Source: Larix kaempferi (taxonomy: Eukaryota > Streptophyta > Pinopsida > Pinales > Pinaceae). From it: DNA of 64,000 nucleotides. Shown piece by piece: positions 1-15,050 of this stretch. Location of the stretch: the NCBI GenBank assembly GCA_027924585.1, contig BSBM01000871.1, positions 372,001-436,000 of the forward strand. Reading direction: 5' to 3'. The translations under genes and the position numbers were made by a program. The notes below the pieces were generated by a model, which was not told the DNA's origin, did not search any database, and worked only from the letters and a program-made list of their open reading frames with translations. The number at the start of each line of letters is the position of its first letter. Within the stretch, counting starts at the first letter, position 1.

Positions 1-22
1 TCTCTCTCTAAATCCATAACCC

Positions 23-26
<4 letters not shown>

Positions 27-59
<33 letters not shown>
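27..59. repeat. (TA)n microsatellite
   Basis: An uninterrupted TA run of about 16 repeats within the satellite. Similar but shorter TA runs recur at the matching place of other higher-order segments, near 6,205, 15,262, 17,285, 35,050, 36,967 and 61,756. Confidence 0.9.
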
Positions 60-61
<2 letters not shown>

Positions 62-1292
62 AAATCCCTGACCCCCAGAATATACATATATATATCTCAA
101 CCCTTACTCATGAAATCTCTCTCTCTCTCTCTCCCCCCCTCTCTATCTAATCCCCAAAACCTTGACCCCCAATCTGTTTCTCTCTCTCTCTCTAACCCCA
201 AATCTCTCTTTCTCTAAACCCCTAAATCTTAATCTCTCACTCTTTCTCTCCCTCTCTAAACTCTTAACCTTGAATATCTCTCTCTCTCTCTCAAAACCTA
301 ACCCCCATTTTCTCTCTCTCTAAATCCCTAACTCCCAATCTCTATTTCTCTCTCTAAAACCCTAACCTCCAATATCTATTTAAACAACCAACACCCAATC
401 TCTCTCTCTCTCTCTCTAAACCCCTAACCCCCAATATTTCTCTCTCTAATTCTAAACCCCTCAACCCAAATCTATCTCTCTCTTCATCTTTATCCCTCTC
501 TCAAAACCCCTAACCCTTGATCTCTCTCTCTCTCTCTCTAATCATCAACCCCCAATATCTATCTTTCTCTCTTTATCTCTCTAAACCCCTAACCTCCATT
601 CTCTCTATCTCTCTAAAACCCTGACAGCCAATCTCACACTCTCTCTGAACCCCTAACCCCTTATATTTCTGTCTCTCTCTCTAAACCCCAAGCCCCCGAT
701 ATCTCTCTCTAAACCCCTAACACCCAATCTCTCCCTCTCTAACTATCTATCTATCTATCGATATCCCTAACCCCTCTCTCTCTCTCTCTCTCTAAACACC
801 TAATCTCATTCTCTCTCTCTATAATTCCCTAACCCCTAACAGCCAATCTCTCTCTATAAACCTGTAATCCCCAACGTCTCTCTCTCTATCTAAACCCCTA
901 ACACCCAATCTTTTTCTATCTCTCTAAACCCCTAACCCCTAATATATATCACACTCCTTCTCTCTAAACCCCTAAACCCCAATCTCTCTCTCTCTCTAAA
1001 TCCATAACCCCCGAAATATATATATACCTCTCTCTAAATCCCTAACCCCCAAAATATATCTCTCTCTCTAAACCTTTACCCGTGAAATCTCTCTCTCTCT
1101 AAACCGCTCGACCCCAATATCTCTCTCTCTCTAAAACCATCACCCCAAATCCCCCCCTCTCTCTCTCTAAACCCCTAAACCCCAATCTCTCTCTCCCTCT
1201 CTATCTCTCTCCACCTAAACATGTAACCTTCAATCTCTCTCTTTCTCTCTCTCTCCAAACCCTAACACCCAATTTCTCTCTATAAATCCCTA

Positions 1293-1336
<44 letters not shown>

Positions 1337-1782
1337 CCCCAAAACCACTAAACTCCAATCTCTCTCTCCCTCTCTAAACCCCAAAATACAAATCTCTCTC
1401 CCTCTAAACACCTAACGCCAAATATCTCTCTTTCTACATCTTTCTCTCTAAACCACTAAACCCTAAACTCTCTCTCTCTCTAAACCCCTTACCCTCAATA
1501 TCCCTTTCTCTTTCTCTAAACTACTAACCCCTAATCTATCTCTCTCACCCTCTAAATATTTAACCTCCACTCTCTCACTCTCTCCCTAAACCCCTAAACC
1601 ACCATATCTCTCTCTAAATCCCTAACCCCTAAACCACCATCTCTCTTTCTAAATCCCTAACCCCAAATATCTCTTTCTCTCTCTAAACCCCTAATCCCCA
1701 ATCTCTCTCTCTCTTTAAACCCCTAATCCCCAATCTCTCTCTCTAAAAACCCTTAACCTCCAATCCTTATCTCTCTAAACTC

Positions 1783-1819
<37 letters not shown>

Positions 1820-2238
1820 TAACCTCCAATATCTTCCTCTCTCTAAATCCCTAACCCTTCACCCCCAATCTATTTCTCTCTCTCTCTCTCTAAACCCCTG
1901 AAACACAATCTCCCACTCTCTCACTAAACCACTAACACCCAATCTCTCCCTCTCTCGACCCCTAACCCCCATCATCTCTCTCTCTCTAAACCCCTAACCC
2001 ACAATCTTTCTTTCTCTCTCTAAATGCCTAACCTACAATATCTCCCTCACCCTCTCTCTAAATCGCTAACCCCCAATCTCTCTATCTCTCACTAAACATC
2101 TAATCCTGAATATATCTCTGTCTAAACCCCTAAACCCCAATCTCTCTCTCTTTCTCTCTCTCTCTCTCTAAACCCCTAACCCTCAATCTCTCTCTCTCTC
2201 TCTAAATCCCTAACCCCCAATATCTCCCTTTCTCTCTT

Positions 2239-2243
<5 letters not shown>

Positions 2244-2287
<44 letters not shown>
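2244..2287. repeat. Pure (CT)n run
   Basis: A perfect CT dinucleotide run of about 22 repeats. Comparable pure runs lie at about 8,131-8,173 and 32,905-32,951. They show how the CT part of the minisatellite unit expands on its own. Confidence 0.85.
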
Positions 2288-2288
<1 letters not shown>

Positions 2289-2572
2289 AACCCCTAACCC
2301 CCATTTTCTCTATCTCTCTAAACCCCTAACAACCAATCTCACTCTTTATCTAAACCCTTGACCCTCGATAATTAATTATCTCTATTTGAACCCCAAGCCC
2401 TGAATCTCTCTCTCTCTAAACCCCTAACACCCAATCTCTCTCTTTCTTAGTATCTATCTATTTGAACCCCTAACCCCAATCTCTCTTTCTCTCTCTAAAA
2501 CCCTAACCTCAATCTCTCTCTCTCAAAATCCCTAACCCCCAAACCATTCCCTCTCTCTAAACCCTTAATACC

Positions 2573-2609
<37 letters not shown>

Positions 2610-3013
2610 ACTAAACGCCTAACCCACAATCTCTCTCTTAAATCCTAACCCACAATCTCTCTCTCTCTAAATACATAACCCCCAATCTCTCTCTCTCTAA
2701 AAAACTAACCATAAATCTCTCTCTCTCTAAACACCTAAGCCCAAATCTCTCTCTTTCTATATCACTCTCTCTAAAGCCCTAACTCTCTCTTTGTCTCTCT
2801 AAACACCTTACCCCAATCTCACTCTCTCTATCTCTAAACCCCTAACCCCTGATTTCTCTCTCTAAACCTTTAACCTCCATTCTCTCTCTCCATAAACCCC
2901 TAAACCTCAATCTCTTTGTCTCTCTCTAAATCCATAACCCCAAATCTCTCTCTCTCTCTCTCTCTAAACCCCTAAATTCCAATATCTCTCACTCTCTTTA
3001 AACACCTAATCCC

Positions 3014-3047
<34 letters not shown>

Positions 3048-3070
3048 TCTAACCTCACTCTCTCTTTAAA

Positions 3071-3102
3071 CTAATTTAACCCATGTAATAATAACACCTA
3101 AA
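3071..3102. repeat. Non-monomer landmark sequence, recurring five times
   Basis: A 32 bp stretch starting CTAATTTAACCCATGTAATA does not fit the CT/CCCTAA grammar. It recurs nearly unchanged at 5,662-5,693, 12,955-12,986, 27,773-27,804 and 62,889-62,920, each time flanked by CT runs. It is a useful anchor for aligning higher-order copies of the satellite. I see no coding or regulatory function. Confidence 0.85.
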
Positions 3103-3380
3103 CATTGCTCTCTCTCTCTCTCTCTCTCTCTCTTTATTTAAACCACCAACCCCCATTCTCTTTCTCTCTCTCTCTCTAAACCCCATATCTCTCTCTAAAA
3201 CCCTAACCACAATCTCTTTCTCTATCTAAACCCCTAATCACTCTCTTGTCCTCCAAACCCCTAACCCCTAATTACTCTCTCTCTCTCTAAACCCCTTAAC
3301 CCTAAACCAACTTCTCTCTCTCTCAACCTAAACCTCTAACATCCAATCTCTCTCTCTCTCTAAACCCCTAAACCCCAAAA

Positions 3381-3414
<34 letters not shown>

Positions 3415-4267
3415 TCAACCCATAACCCCCAATATATCTTTCTCTCTCTAAACCCTTAACCATCAATCTCTCTTTAAACACCTAACCCCAAATCTCTCTC
3501 TTTCTATCTCTATCCCTCTCTAAACCACTAACCCACAATCTCTCTCTCTCTAAACCTTTTACCCTCAATATCCCTCTCTCCCTCTTTGACTAAACCCCTA
3601 ACCTCCAATCTATCTCTCTAAAACTTTAACCTTCATTCTCTCTCTCTCTCTAAACCCCTAAACCACAATCTCTCTCTCTCTCTAAATCCCTAACCCCAAA
3701 TATGTCTTTCTCTCTCTAAATTACTAAACTCCAATCTCTCTCTCTCTCTCTTAAAACCCCTAATCCACAATCTCTCTCTCTCTAAAACCTTAATCTCCAA
3801 TCTCTCTCTCTCTCTCTCTAAACCCATAACCTCCCATATCTCTCCCTCTCTCTCTAATCCCCAAACCGTTAGTCCCCAATCTATTTCTCTCTCTCTTTCT
3901 AACCCTAAAATTATATCTCTCTAAACCCCTAAGCTGCAGTCTCTCACTCACTCTCTCTTTAAACCCTTAACTCTCTCTCTCTCTCACTAAACCCCTAACT
4001 CTCAGTCTCTCTTTCTCTCTCTAAAACCCTAAACTCCAATATCTCTCTATACCGCTAACCTCCAATCTCTCTCTCTCTCTCTCTCTCTCTAAACCCCTAA
4101 ACCCCAAACTATCACTCCATCTCTATCCCTCTGTCCAATCCCCTAACCCTCGATCCCTCTCTCTCTTTCTCTCAATTCCTAACCCCCAATTTCTCTCTCT
4201 CTCTCTCTCTAAAACCCTAACCCCCATTCTCTCTATCTCTCTAAGACCCTAACAGCCAATATTACTC

Positions 4268-4376
4268 TCTCTTTGAACTCCTAGCCCCCTATATTTATTT
4301 ATCTATGTCTAAACCCCAAGCCCCAATCTCTCTCTCTAAACCCGTAACACCCAATCTCTCTCTCTCTGTCTCTCTT

Positions 4377-4412
<36 letters not shown>

Positions 4413-4522
4413 TATATATATATCTATCTAAACCCCTAACCCCAATCTCTCTATCTCTCTCTCTCTCTTTGAACCCCTAACCCCTGATATTTATTTATCT
4501 CTGTCTAAACCCCAAGCCCCAA

Positions 4523-4576
<54 letters not shown>

Positions 4577-4730
4577 TATCTATATCTATCTAAACCCCTA
4601 ACCCCAATCTCTCTCTCTCTCTCTCTTTGAACCCCTAACCCCTGATATTCATTTATCTTTGTCTAAACCCCAAGCCCCAATCTCTATCTCTAAACCCCTA
4701 ACACCCAATCTCTTTCTCACTATCTATATA
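4268..4730. repeat. Local tandem triplication of a 160-200 bp block
   Basis: Three consecutive blocks starting near 4,268, 4,468 and 4,627 each contain TTTGAACCCCTA, a TATTTATTTAT-like stretch, GTCTAAACCCCAAGCCCCAA and CT runs. The first two also hold a (CA)n tract and CTAT repeats. This is a block-level duplication one order above the basic unit. Confidence 0.7.
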
Positions 4731-7700
4731 TCTATATAAATCCCTAAATATCGCTCTCTCACACACACACTATCTATCTATCTATCTAAACCCCTAATAC
4801 CAATATCTCTCTCTCTATACCCCTAATACCCAATCTCTCTCTCTCTCTAAACCCCTACCACTCAATATTTCTCTCTCTCTCTCTAAACCCGTAGCCCCCA
4901 ATATATATCTCTCCCTTTCTCTATAAACCCCTAAAATCCAATCTCTCTCTCTCTCTAAATCCCTAACCCCCAAAGTCTCTATCTCTCTCTAAACCCTAAC
5001 CCCTGAAATCTCTCTATCTTTAAACCCCTAACCCACAATATCTCTCTCTCTCTCTCTAAACCCCTAACCCCAAATCTCCATCTCTTTCTCTCTAAACACC
5101 TAAATCCCAATCTCTCTAACTCTCTCTCTCAACCTTAACCTTTAACCTGCAATCTCTCTCTTTCTCTTTCTCTCTCTAAACCCCTAAACCCCAATCTCTC
5201 TCTCTCTCTCTAAATGCCTAACACACAATCTCTCTCTTAACCCCTAAACCACAATCTCTCTCGCTCTAAATCCATAAACCCCAATCTCTTTCTCTAAAAC
5301 CCTAACCATAAATCTCTCTCTCTCTCTCTCTCTCTCTAAACACCTAACCCCAAATCTCTCTCTTTATATATCACTCTCTCTAAACCCCTAACTCTCGCTT
5401 TGTGTTTAAGCCCCTTACCTGAATCTTACTCTCTCTCTCTAAACCCCTAACCCCCAATCTCTCTCTCTAAACCTTTAACCTCCATTCTCTCTCTCCCTAA
5501 ACCCCAATCACTTTGTCTCTCTCTAATTCCTTAACCCCAAATCTCTCTCTCTCCAAGCCCCTAAATTCCAATATCTCTCGCTCTCTTCAAACACCTAATC
5601 CCCAATATCTTTTTCCTCTCTCTCTAAATCCTTAATCTCTCTATCCCTCTCTCTCTCTAAACTAATTTAACCCATGTAATAATAACACCTAAATATTTTT
5701 CTCTATATCTCTCTCTAACCCCCCCCCCTCTCTCTCTCTCTCTAAACCCCTACCCCCATAGCTTTCTTTCTGAAACCATAACCCCCAATCTATTTCTCTC
5801 TCTAAACCCCTAATCCCTAATCACTCTCTCTCTCTCTCTCTCTAAACCCCTAAACCCTAAACCAACCTCTCTCTCTATCAGCCTAAACCTTTAACCTCCA
5901 ATCTCTATCTCTCTCTCTCTAAACCCCTAACCCCCAAACTTTATCTCTAAACCACTAACCCAAAATCTCTCTCTCTCTCTCACATACACACACATACACT
6001 CTAAACCCATAACCCTCAATCTCTCTTTCTCTCTCTAAACCCTTAACCACAAATCTCTCTCTCTCTAAACCCTTTACCCTGAATATCCCTCTCTCTTTCA
6101 ATAAACTACTAACCTCCAATCTCTCTCGATCTCCCTTTCTCTTTCTTTAAACTCCTAACCTCCCTCTCTCTCTCTCTCTCTAAATCCATAACCCCCGATA
6201 TATATATATATATATAAATCCCTAACCCATAGAATATATATCTCTCTCTTTAAACCCTTACCCGTGAAATCTCTCTCTCTTTAAACACCTCACCCCTAAC
6301 CTCTCTCTCTCTCTAAAACCATCACCGCAAATCCCCCCCCCTCTCTCTAAACCCCTAAAAGCAAATCTCTCTCTCCCCCCCTCTCTCTCTCAACCTAAAC
6401 ATGTAAACTTCAATCTCTCTCTTTCTCTCTCTCTCTAAACCCTAACACCCAATTTCTCTCTATAAATCCCTAACCCACAATCTCTCTCTCTCTCTCTCAA
6501 AACCACTAAACTCCAATCTCTCTATCCCTCTCTAAACCCCTAAATACAAATCTCTCTCTCCCTCTAAACACCTACCCCAAATATTTATCTTTCTATCTCT
6601 CTCTTTCTAAACCACTAACCCCTAAACACACTCTCTCTCTAAACCCCTTACCCTCAATCTCCCTTTCTCTTTCTCTAAAATACTAACCCCCAATATTTCT
6701 CTCCCTCTCTAAATATTTAACCTCCATTCTCTCATTCTCTCCCTAAACCCCTAAACCACCATATCTCTTTCTAAATCCCTAACCCCTAAACCACCATCTC
6801 TCTCTCTAAATCCCTAACTCCAAATCTCTCTTTCTCTCTCTAAACCCCTAAACTTGAATCGCTCTCTCTCTTTAAACCCCTAATCCCTAATCTTTCTCTC
6901 TAAAAACCCTTAACCTCCAATCCCTCTCTCTCTCTCTCTCTCAACCCATAACCTTCAATATCTCCCTCTCTCTCTCTTTAAACCCCTAACCCTTCACTTC
7001 AAATTTATTTCTCTCTCTCTCTCTCTAAACCCTGAAACACAATCTCCCACTCTCTCTCTAAACCACTAACACCCAATCTCTCTCTCTAAACCCCTAACCT
7101 GTAATCTCTCTCTCTCTCTCTCTAAATTCCTAACCTACAATATCTCCCTCACCCTCTCTCTAAACCTCTAACCCCCAATCTCTCTATCTCTCGCTAAACC
7201 CCTAACCCTGAATATATCTCTCTCTAAACCCCTAAACCCCAATCTCTATCTCTCTCTCCATCTCTCTCCCTCTCTCTCCCTCTCTCTAAACCCCTAACCC
7301 TCAATCTCTCTCTTTCTCTCTAAATCCCTAACCCCCAATATCTCCCTTTCTCTCTATCTCTCTCTCTCTCTCTCTTTCTAAACCCCTAACCCCCATTTTC
7401 TCTCTCTCTAAGCCCCTGACAACCAATCTCACTCTTTATCTAAACCCTAGACCCTCGATAATTAACTCTCTCTCTCTCTCTAAGCCCCAATCCCTAAATC
7501 TCTCTCTCTCTAAACCCCTAACACCCAATCTCTCTCTTTCTCACTATCTATATATCTATCTATCTATTTCAATCCCTAACCCCAATCTCTCTTTCTCTCT
7601 CTAAAACCCTAATCTCAGTCTCTCTCTCTCAAAATCCCTAACCCCCAAACCATTCCCTCTCTCTAAACCCTTAATACCCAATCTCCTTCTCTCTCTCTCT

Positions 7701-8007
7701 CTCTCCAAACCCCTAACCGTAATTTCTCTCTCTCTAAACCCATAATCCTCAATCTCTCTCTCTCTTTAAACCCCTAACCCTCAATCTCTTTCTCTCTCTC
7801 TAAGCCCCTAACCCCCAATATTTGTCTCTCTCTTTCTCTCTAAACCCTTGAATTCCAATCTCCCTCTTGCACACTCTCTCTTTAAATCCCTAACCCCCGA
7901 TCTCTCTCTAAATATAAACCCTAACCCCCAAAATCTCTCTCTCTAAACCCCTAAGCCTCGAAATCCCTCTCTCTCTCACACTCTCTCTCTCTCCCCCTAA
8001 ACGCCTA

Positions 8008-8039
<32 letters not shown>

Positions 8040-8127
8040 TAAACACATAACCCCAAATATCTCTCTTTCTATATCACTCTCTCTAAACTCCTAACTCTCT
8101 CTTTATCTCTCTATAAACCCCTTAACC

Positions 8128-8175
<48 letters not shown>

Positions 8176-8416
8176 AAATCCCTAATCCCCGATTTCTTTC
8201 TTTAAACCTTTAACCTCCATTCTCTCTCTCCATAAACCCCTAAACCTCAATCTCTTTGTCTCTCTCTAAATCCATAACCCCAAATCTCACTCTCTCTCTC
8301 TCTAAACCCCTAAATTCCAATATCTCTCGCTCTCTTTAAACACCTAATACCTAATCTCTTTCTCTCTCTCTCTCTCTCTAAACCCCTAAACCCCAAAATC
8401 TCTCTCTAAACCCCTA

Positions 8417-8453
<37 letters not shown>

Positions 8454-10892
8454 AAACCCATAACCCCCAATCTCTCTTTCTCTCTCTAAACCATTAACCA
8501 TCAATCTCTCTTTAAACACCTAACCCCAAATCTCTCTCTTTCTCTCTCCCTCTCTAAACCACTAACTCCCAATCTCTCTCTCTCTCTCTCTAAACCCTTT
8601 ACCCTCAATATTCCTCTCTCTCTTTCACTAAACTCCTAACCTCCAATCTCTCTCTCTAAAAATTTAACCTCCATTCTCTCACTCTCTAAACCCCTAAACC
8701 ACAATCTTTCTCTCTCTAAATCCCTAACCCCAAATATGTCTTTCTCTAGCTAAATCACTAAACTCCGATCTCTCTCTCTCTAAACTTCAATCTCTCTCTC
8801 TAAACCCATAACCTCCCATATCTCTCCCTCTCTCTCTAATCCCCAAGCTGTTGATCCCTAATCTATTTCTCTCTCTCTAACCCCAAATATATATCTCTCT
8901 AAACCCCTAAACCGCAGTCTCTCACTCACTCTCTCTCTAAAACCTAAACCCTATATATATATAGATCCCTAACTCCCAGTATCTCTTTCTCTCTCTAAAA
9001 CCCTAAACTCCAATATCTCTCTAGACCGCTAACCTCCAATCTCTTCTTCTCCCTCTAAACCCCTAACCCCCAATCTCTCTCTCTCTCTCTATAAACCCCT
9101 AAGCCCCAATCTATCACTCCATCTCTATCCCTCTGTACAAACTCCTAACCCTCTCTCTATCTAAACCCCCTCTCTCCATCTCCATCTCTAAAACCCTAAC
9201 AACCAATATCACTCTCTCTTTGAACCCCTAACCCCTGATATTTCTTTATCTCTATCTAAACCCCAAGCTCCAATCTCTGTCTCTAAACCCCTAACACCCA
9301 AACTCCCTCTCACTATCTATATATCTATCTAAACCCCTAACCCCAATCTCTCTCTCTCTCTCTCTCACACACACACTATCTATCTATCTATATAAACCCC
9401 TAATCCCAATATCTCTCTCTCTATACCCCTAATCCCCAATCTCTCTCTCTCTCTAAACCCCTAACACTCAATATTTTTCTCTCTCTCTCTAAACCTATAA
9501 CCCCCAATATATATCTCTCCCTTTCTCTATAAACCCCTAAAACCCAATCTCTCTCTCTCTCTCTCTCTCTCTCTAAATCCCTAACTCCCAAAGTCTCTAT
9601 CTCTCTCTAAACCCTAACCCCTGAAATCTCCCTCTCTTTAAATCCCTAACCCCAAATCTCCCTCTCTCTCTCTCTCTAAACCCCTAACCCCAAATCTCCC
9701 TATCTCTCTCTCTCTAAACACCTAAACCCCAATCTTTCTAGCTCTCTCTCAACCTTAACCTTTAACCTACAATCTCTCTCTTTCTCTTTCTCTCTCTAAA
9801 CCCCTAAACCCCAATCTTTTTTTCTCTCTCTAAATGCCTAACCCACAATCTCTTTCTTAACCCCTAAACCACAATCTCTCTCTCTCTAAATCCATAAACC
9901 CCAATCTCTCTCTCTCTTTAAACACTTTACCCTGAATATCCATCTCTCTTTCAATAAACTACTAACCTCCAATCTCTCTCTCTCTAAACCTTTGACCTCC
10001 ATTCTCTCTCTCTCTCTAAACCCCTAAATCACAATATCTATCTCTAAATCCCTAACCCCAAATCTCTCTTTCTCTCTCCAAAGCACTAAACTCCAATCTC
10101 TCTCTCTCTTTAAACTCCTAATCCCCAATCTCTCTCTATAAACCCTTAATCTCCAATCTCTCAACATCTCCCTCTCTCTCTCTCTCTCCCTGCACCCCGA
10201 TATTTCTTTCTTTCTATCTAAACCCCAATCCCCATTCTCTCTCCCAAAACCCCTAACACCCAATATCTCTCTCATTATCTATATATCTATCTAAACCCCT
10301 AACTCCAATCTCTCTCTCTCTAAACCCCTGATCTCAATCTCTCTCTCTCTAAACCCCTAATCTCAATCTCTCTCTCTCTAATCCCCTAACCGGCAATCCC
10401 TTTCTCTCTCTCTAAACCCCTAGCACCCAATCTCTCTCTCTCACTATCTATATATCTATTTAAACCCCTAACCCCAATCTCTCTTTATCTAAACCCCTAA
10501 TATCCAATCTCTCTCTCTAAACCCCTAACGATCAATCTTTTTCTCTCTCTCTCTAAACCCCTAACCCACAATATATATCTCTCCCTTTCTCTCTAAACCC
10601 TTAAAAACCAATCTCTCTCTCTCTCTCTAAATCCTTAATCCCCAAAATATATATTTTTCTTTCTCTCTAAATCCCTAACCCCCAAAATATATATATCTCT
10701 CTCTAAACCCTTACACGTTAAATCTCTCTCTTTAAAAACCCCTAACCCAAAATATCTCCCTCTCTCTAAAACCATCATCTCAAATATCCCTCTCCCTCTC
10801 TCTAAACCCCTAAACCCAAATCTCTCTTTCCCTCTCTCTCTCTCTCTAAACCCGTAACACCCAATCTCTCTCTCTACAACCCTAACCCACAA

Positions 10893-10942
<50 letters not shown>

Positions 10943-12857
10943 AAAACCACTAAACTCCAATATCTATATCCGTCTCTAAACACCTAAATACAAATCTCTC
11001 TCCCTCTAAGCACATAAACCCAAATCTCTCTCTCTCTCTAAACCACTAACCCCAAAAATCTCTCTCTCTCTAAACCCCTTACCCTCAATCTCCCTTCCTC
11101 TTTCTCTAAAATACTAACCCTTAATCTCTCTCTCTCTCTAAATATTTAACCTCCATGCTCTCTCTCTCTAAACCCCTAAACCACCATCTCTCTCTCTAAA
11201 TCCCTAACCCCAAATCTCTCTCTCTCTAAACCCTTAAAGTACAATATTTCTCTCTCTTTAAACCCCTAATCCATGATCTCTCTCTCTCAAAACCATTAAA
11301 ATCCAATCTCTCTCTCTCTAAACTCCAATATCTCTCTCTAAACTGATAACCTCATATCTCTCCCTCTCGCTTTCTAAACCCATAACCTTTCAACCCCAAT
11401 CTATTTCTCTCTCTCTCTCTCTCAACCTCTGAAACATAATCTCCCACTCTCTCTCTAAACCCTTGAAACAAAGTCTCTCACTCTCTCTCCAAACCACTAA
11501 CACCCAATCTCTCTCTCTCTCTCTCTAAACCCATGATCCCCATTCTCTCTCTCTCTCTAAAACCCTAATTGTCAATCTCTCTTTCTATGTCCAAGCCACT
11601 AAGATCGAATATCTCCCTCACCCTCTCTATGAGTCGGTAACCCATAATCTCTCTCTCTCTCTCTAAACCCCTAACCCTTGATATATATCTCTCTAAACCC
11701 AAATATCTCTCTCTCTCTCTCCATCTCTCCCCCTCTCTGTAAACCCCTAACCCCTGATCTCTCCCTCTCTTTGAATCCCTAACCCCCAATATCTCTCTTT
11801 CTTTCTCTCTCTCTCTAAACCCCTAACCCCATTTTCTCTATCCCTCTAAACCCCTAACAACCAATCTCATTCTCTATCTAAACCCCTGATCCCCAATATT
11901 TCTTTCTCTCTCCCTATAGACCCCAAGCCCCGAATCTCTCTCTTTTTAAACCACTATCACCCAATCTCTCTCTTTCTCACTATCTATCTATCTATTTATT
12001 TGAACCCCTAACCCCAATCTCTCATTCTCTCTCTAAAATCCTAATCTCAATCTCTCTCTCTAAACCCCTCACCCCGAATCCCTTGCCCTCTCTCTAAAAA
12101 CCCCTAATACTCAATCTCTCTCTGTCACACACACTATATATCTATCTATCCAAACCCCTAACCACAATTTCTCTCTCTCTAAACCCATACTCCCCAATCT
12201 CTCTCTCTCTCTCTCACCCTTAACCCTCAATCCCTTTCTCTCTCTTCAAGCCCCTAAGCCCCAATATTTGTCTCTCCCTTTCTCTCTAAACCCATAAACC
12301 CCAACATCCCTCTCACACAAACTCTCTCTCTAAATCCCTAACCCTCGATCTCTCTCTCTCTATAAATCCTAATCCCCAAAATCTCTCTCTCTAAACCCCT
12401 AAGCCCCGAAATCTCTCTCTCTCTCTCCCCCCCCACTAAACGGCTAACCCACAATCTCTCTCTTCACCCCTGACCCACAATCTCTCTCTCTCTCTCTAAA
12501 TCCATAACCCCAATCTCTCTCTCTCTAAAACCCTAACTATAAATCTCTCTCTCTCTCTAAACAAATAACCCCAAATTTCTATCTTTCTATATCGCTCTCT
12601 CTAAACCCCTAACTCCCTCTCTCTCAAAATCGCTTACCCCAATCTCACTCTCTCTCACTAAACCCTTAACCCCCAATTTATCTCTCTAAACCTTTAACCT
12701 CCATTCTCTCTCTCCCTAAAATCATAAACCTCAATCTCTTTGTCTCTATCTAAATCCCTAACTCCAAATCTCTCTCTCTCTCTCTAAGCCCCTAAATTCC
12801 AATCCCTCTTGCTCTCTTTAAACACCTAATCCCTAAATCTCTCTCTATATAAACCCC

Positions 12858-12901
<44 letters not shown>

Positions 12902-13172
12902 TAACCTCTCTTTCTCTCAACTCTAACCTCTCTCTCTCTATAAACTAATTTAACCCACGTAATAATATCACCTAAACATTGCTCTCTCTCTCTCTGTTTA
13001 AACCAATAACCCTCATTCTCTCTCTGTCTCTCTGTCTCTCTCTCTAAGCCCCTACCCCCATATATTTCTTTAAACCCCTAACCCCCCATCTCTTTCTCTC
13101 TCTAAACCCTTAACCCCTAATCAGTCTCTCTCTCTCTTTAAACCCCCCCCAAAATCTCTCTCTAAACCCCTG

Positions 13173-13204
<32 letters not shown>

Positions 13205-13899
13205 TTTCACTATAAACCCATAACCCCCAATCTCTCTTTCTCTCTCTAAACCCTTAACCACAAATCTCTATCTCTAAACACCTAACCCTAAATCTCTCTC
13301 TTTCTATCTCTCTCCCTCTGTAAACCACTAATCCCCAATCTCTCTCTCTCTCTCTCTCTCAACCCTTTACCATCAATATCCCTCCCTCTTTCACTAAACT
13401 CCTAACCTCCAATCTATCTCTCTAAACCCCTAAACCACAATCTCTCTCTCTCTCTAAATATCTAACCCCAAATATGTCTTTCTCTCTCTAAAGCACTAAA
13501 CTCAAATCTCTTTGTCTCTCTCTCTTAAAACCCCTAATCCCCAATCTCTCTCTCTAAACCCTTAATCTCCATTCTCTCTCTCTCTCTCTGTAAACCCATA
13601 GCCTCCTATATCTCTCCATCTCTCTGTAATCCCCAAACCCTTAACCCCCAATCTATTTCTCTCTCTCTATCTCTCTCTCGAACCCCAAAAATATCTTTCT
13701 CTAAACCCATAAACCATAGTCTCTCACTCTCTCTCTCTCTAAACCCTTAAACCCCAAATATCTCTCTCTCTCTCTCTAAACCCCTAACTCCTAGTCTCTC
13801 TTTCTCTCTCTAAAACCCTAACCCCTTAAATCTTTCTCTGTCTAAACCCTTAACCCACAATCTCTTTCTCTCTCTAAAATCCTCACCCTAAATCTCCCT

Positions 13900-14576
13900 C
13901 TCTCTCTCACTCTAAACACCGAAACATCTAACCTTCAATCTCTCTCTTTCACTCTCTCTCTCTCTAAACCCCTAAACCCCTCTCTCTCTCTCTAAATGCC
14001 TAACCCACAATCTCTCTCTAAACCCCTAAACCCCAATTTCTCTCTCTAAACACCTATCCCCCAATCTCTTTCTAAACACCTAACCCACAATCTCTCTCTC
14101 TCTCAATCCATAACTCCGAATCTCACTCTCTCTCTTTCTGTCTAAACCTCTAACCTCGAATCTCTCTCTCTCTAAACACCTAACTCCAAATCTCTCTTCT
14201 TCTCAACTCCAACCTCTCTGTATGTTTCACTCTATAAAACCCTAACCCTTAGCCCCCAATATATTTTTCTCTCTCTCTAAACCCCTAAACTACAATCTCT
14301 CTCTCTCTCTAAACCACTAACCCCCAATCTCTATCTCTCTCTAAAACCCTAACCCCTAATCTCTCTCTCTCTAAAGCCCTAAACCCCAATCTCTCTCTCT
14401 CTCTCTCTCTCACTCACTAAATTCCAAACCCCCATTATCTCTCTCTGTCTCTCTAAATCATTAAACCCCAATGCCTCTGCTTCTCTCTTTCTCTCTCTCC
14501 CTCTAAATTCCTAACCCCCATTCTCTCTCTATAAACCCCAACCCTCAAGATCTCTCTCTCTCTAAACCCCTAACCC

Positions 14577-14618
<42 letters not shown>

Positions 14619-15014
14619 AAACACCTAACCCCCAATCTCTCTATATACCCCTAACACACAATCTCTCTCTCTCTCTCTCTCTAAACCACTAACCCCAACT
14701 CTGTATCTATCTCTCTCCAAACCCCTAAATCTGAATCTCTCACTCTCTCTCTAAACCCCTATCCACTAATTAACCACCAATTACTCTCTCTGCTTAAACC
14801 CCAAACTCTCAATCTCTCTCTCCCTCTCAAAACCTAACCCCCATTCTCTCTCTCTCTCTCTCAAAACCCCTAACCTCAAATCTCTCTTTATTTCTCTCTA
14901 AACCCCTAACCCCCAATAATTCTCTTTGTATCACTCTCTCTCTATAAATCCATAACAGGTAATCAATATCTCTCTCTCTAAAATCCAATCTATCTCTCTA
15001 AACCCCTAACCCCA

Positions 15015-15050
<36 letters not shown>

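Noticed and set aside
1-300. A true telomere or telomere end
   Set aside because: CCCTAAA units are degenerate and irregularly spaced by CT tracts, and the array continues on both sides of the inserts.
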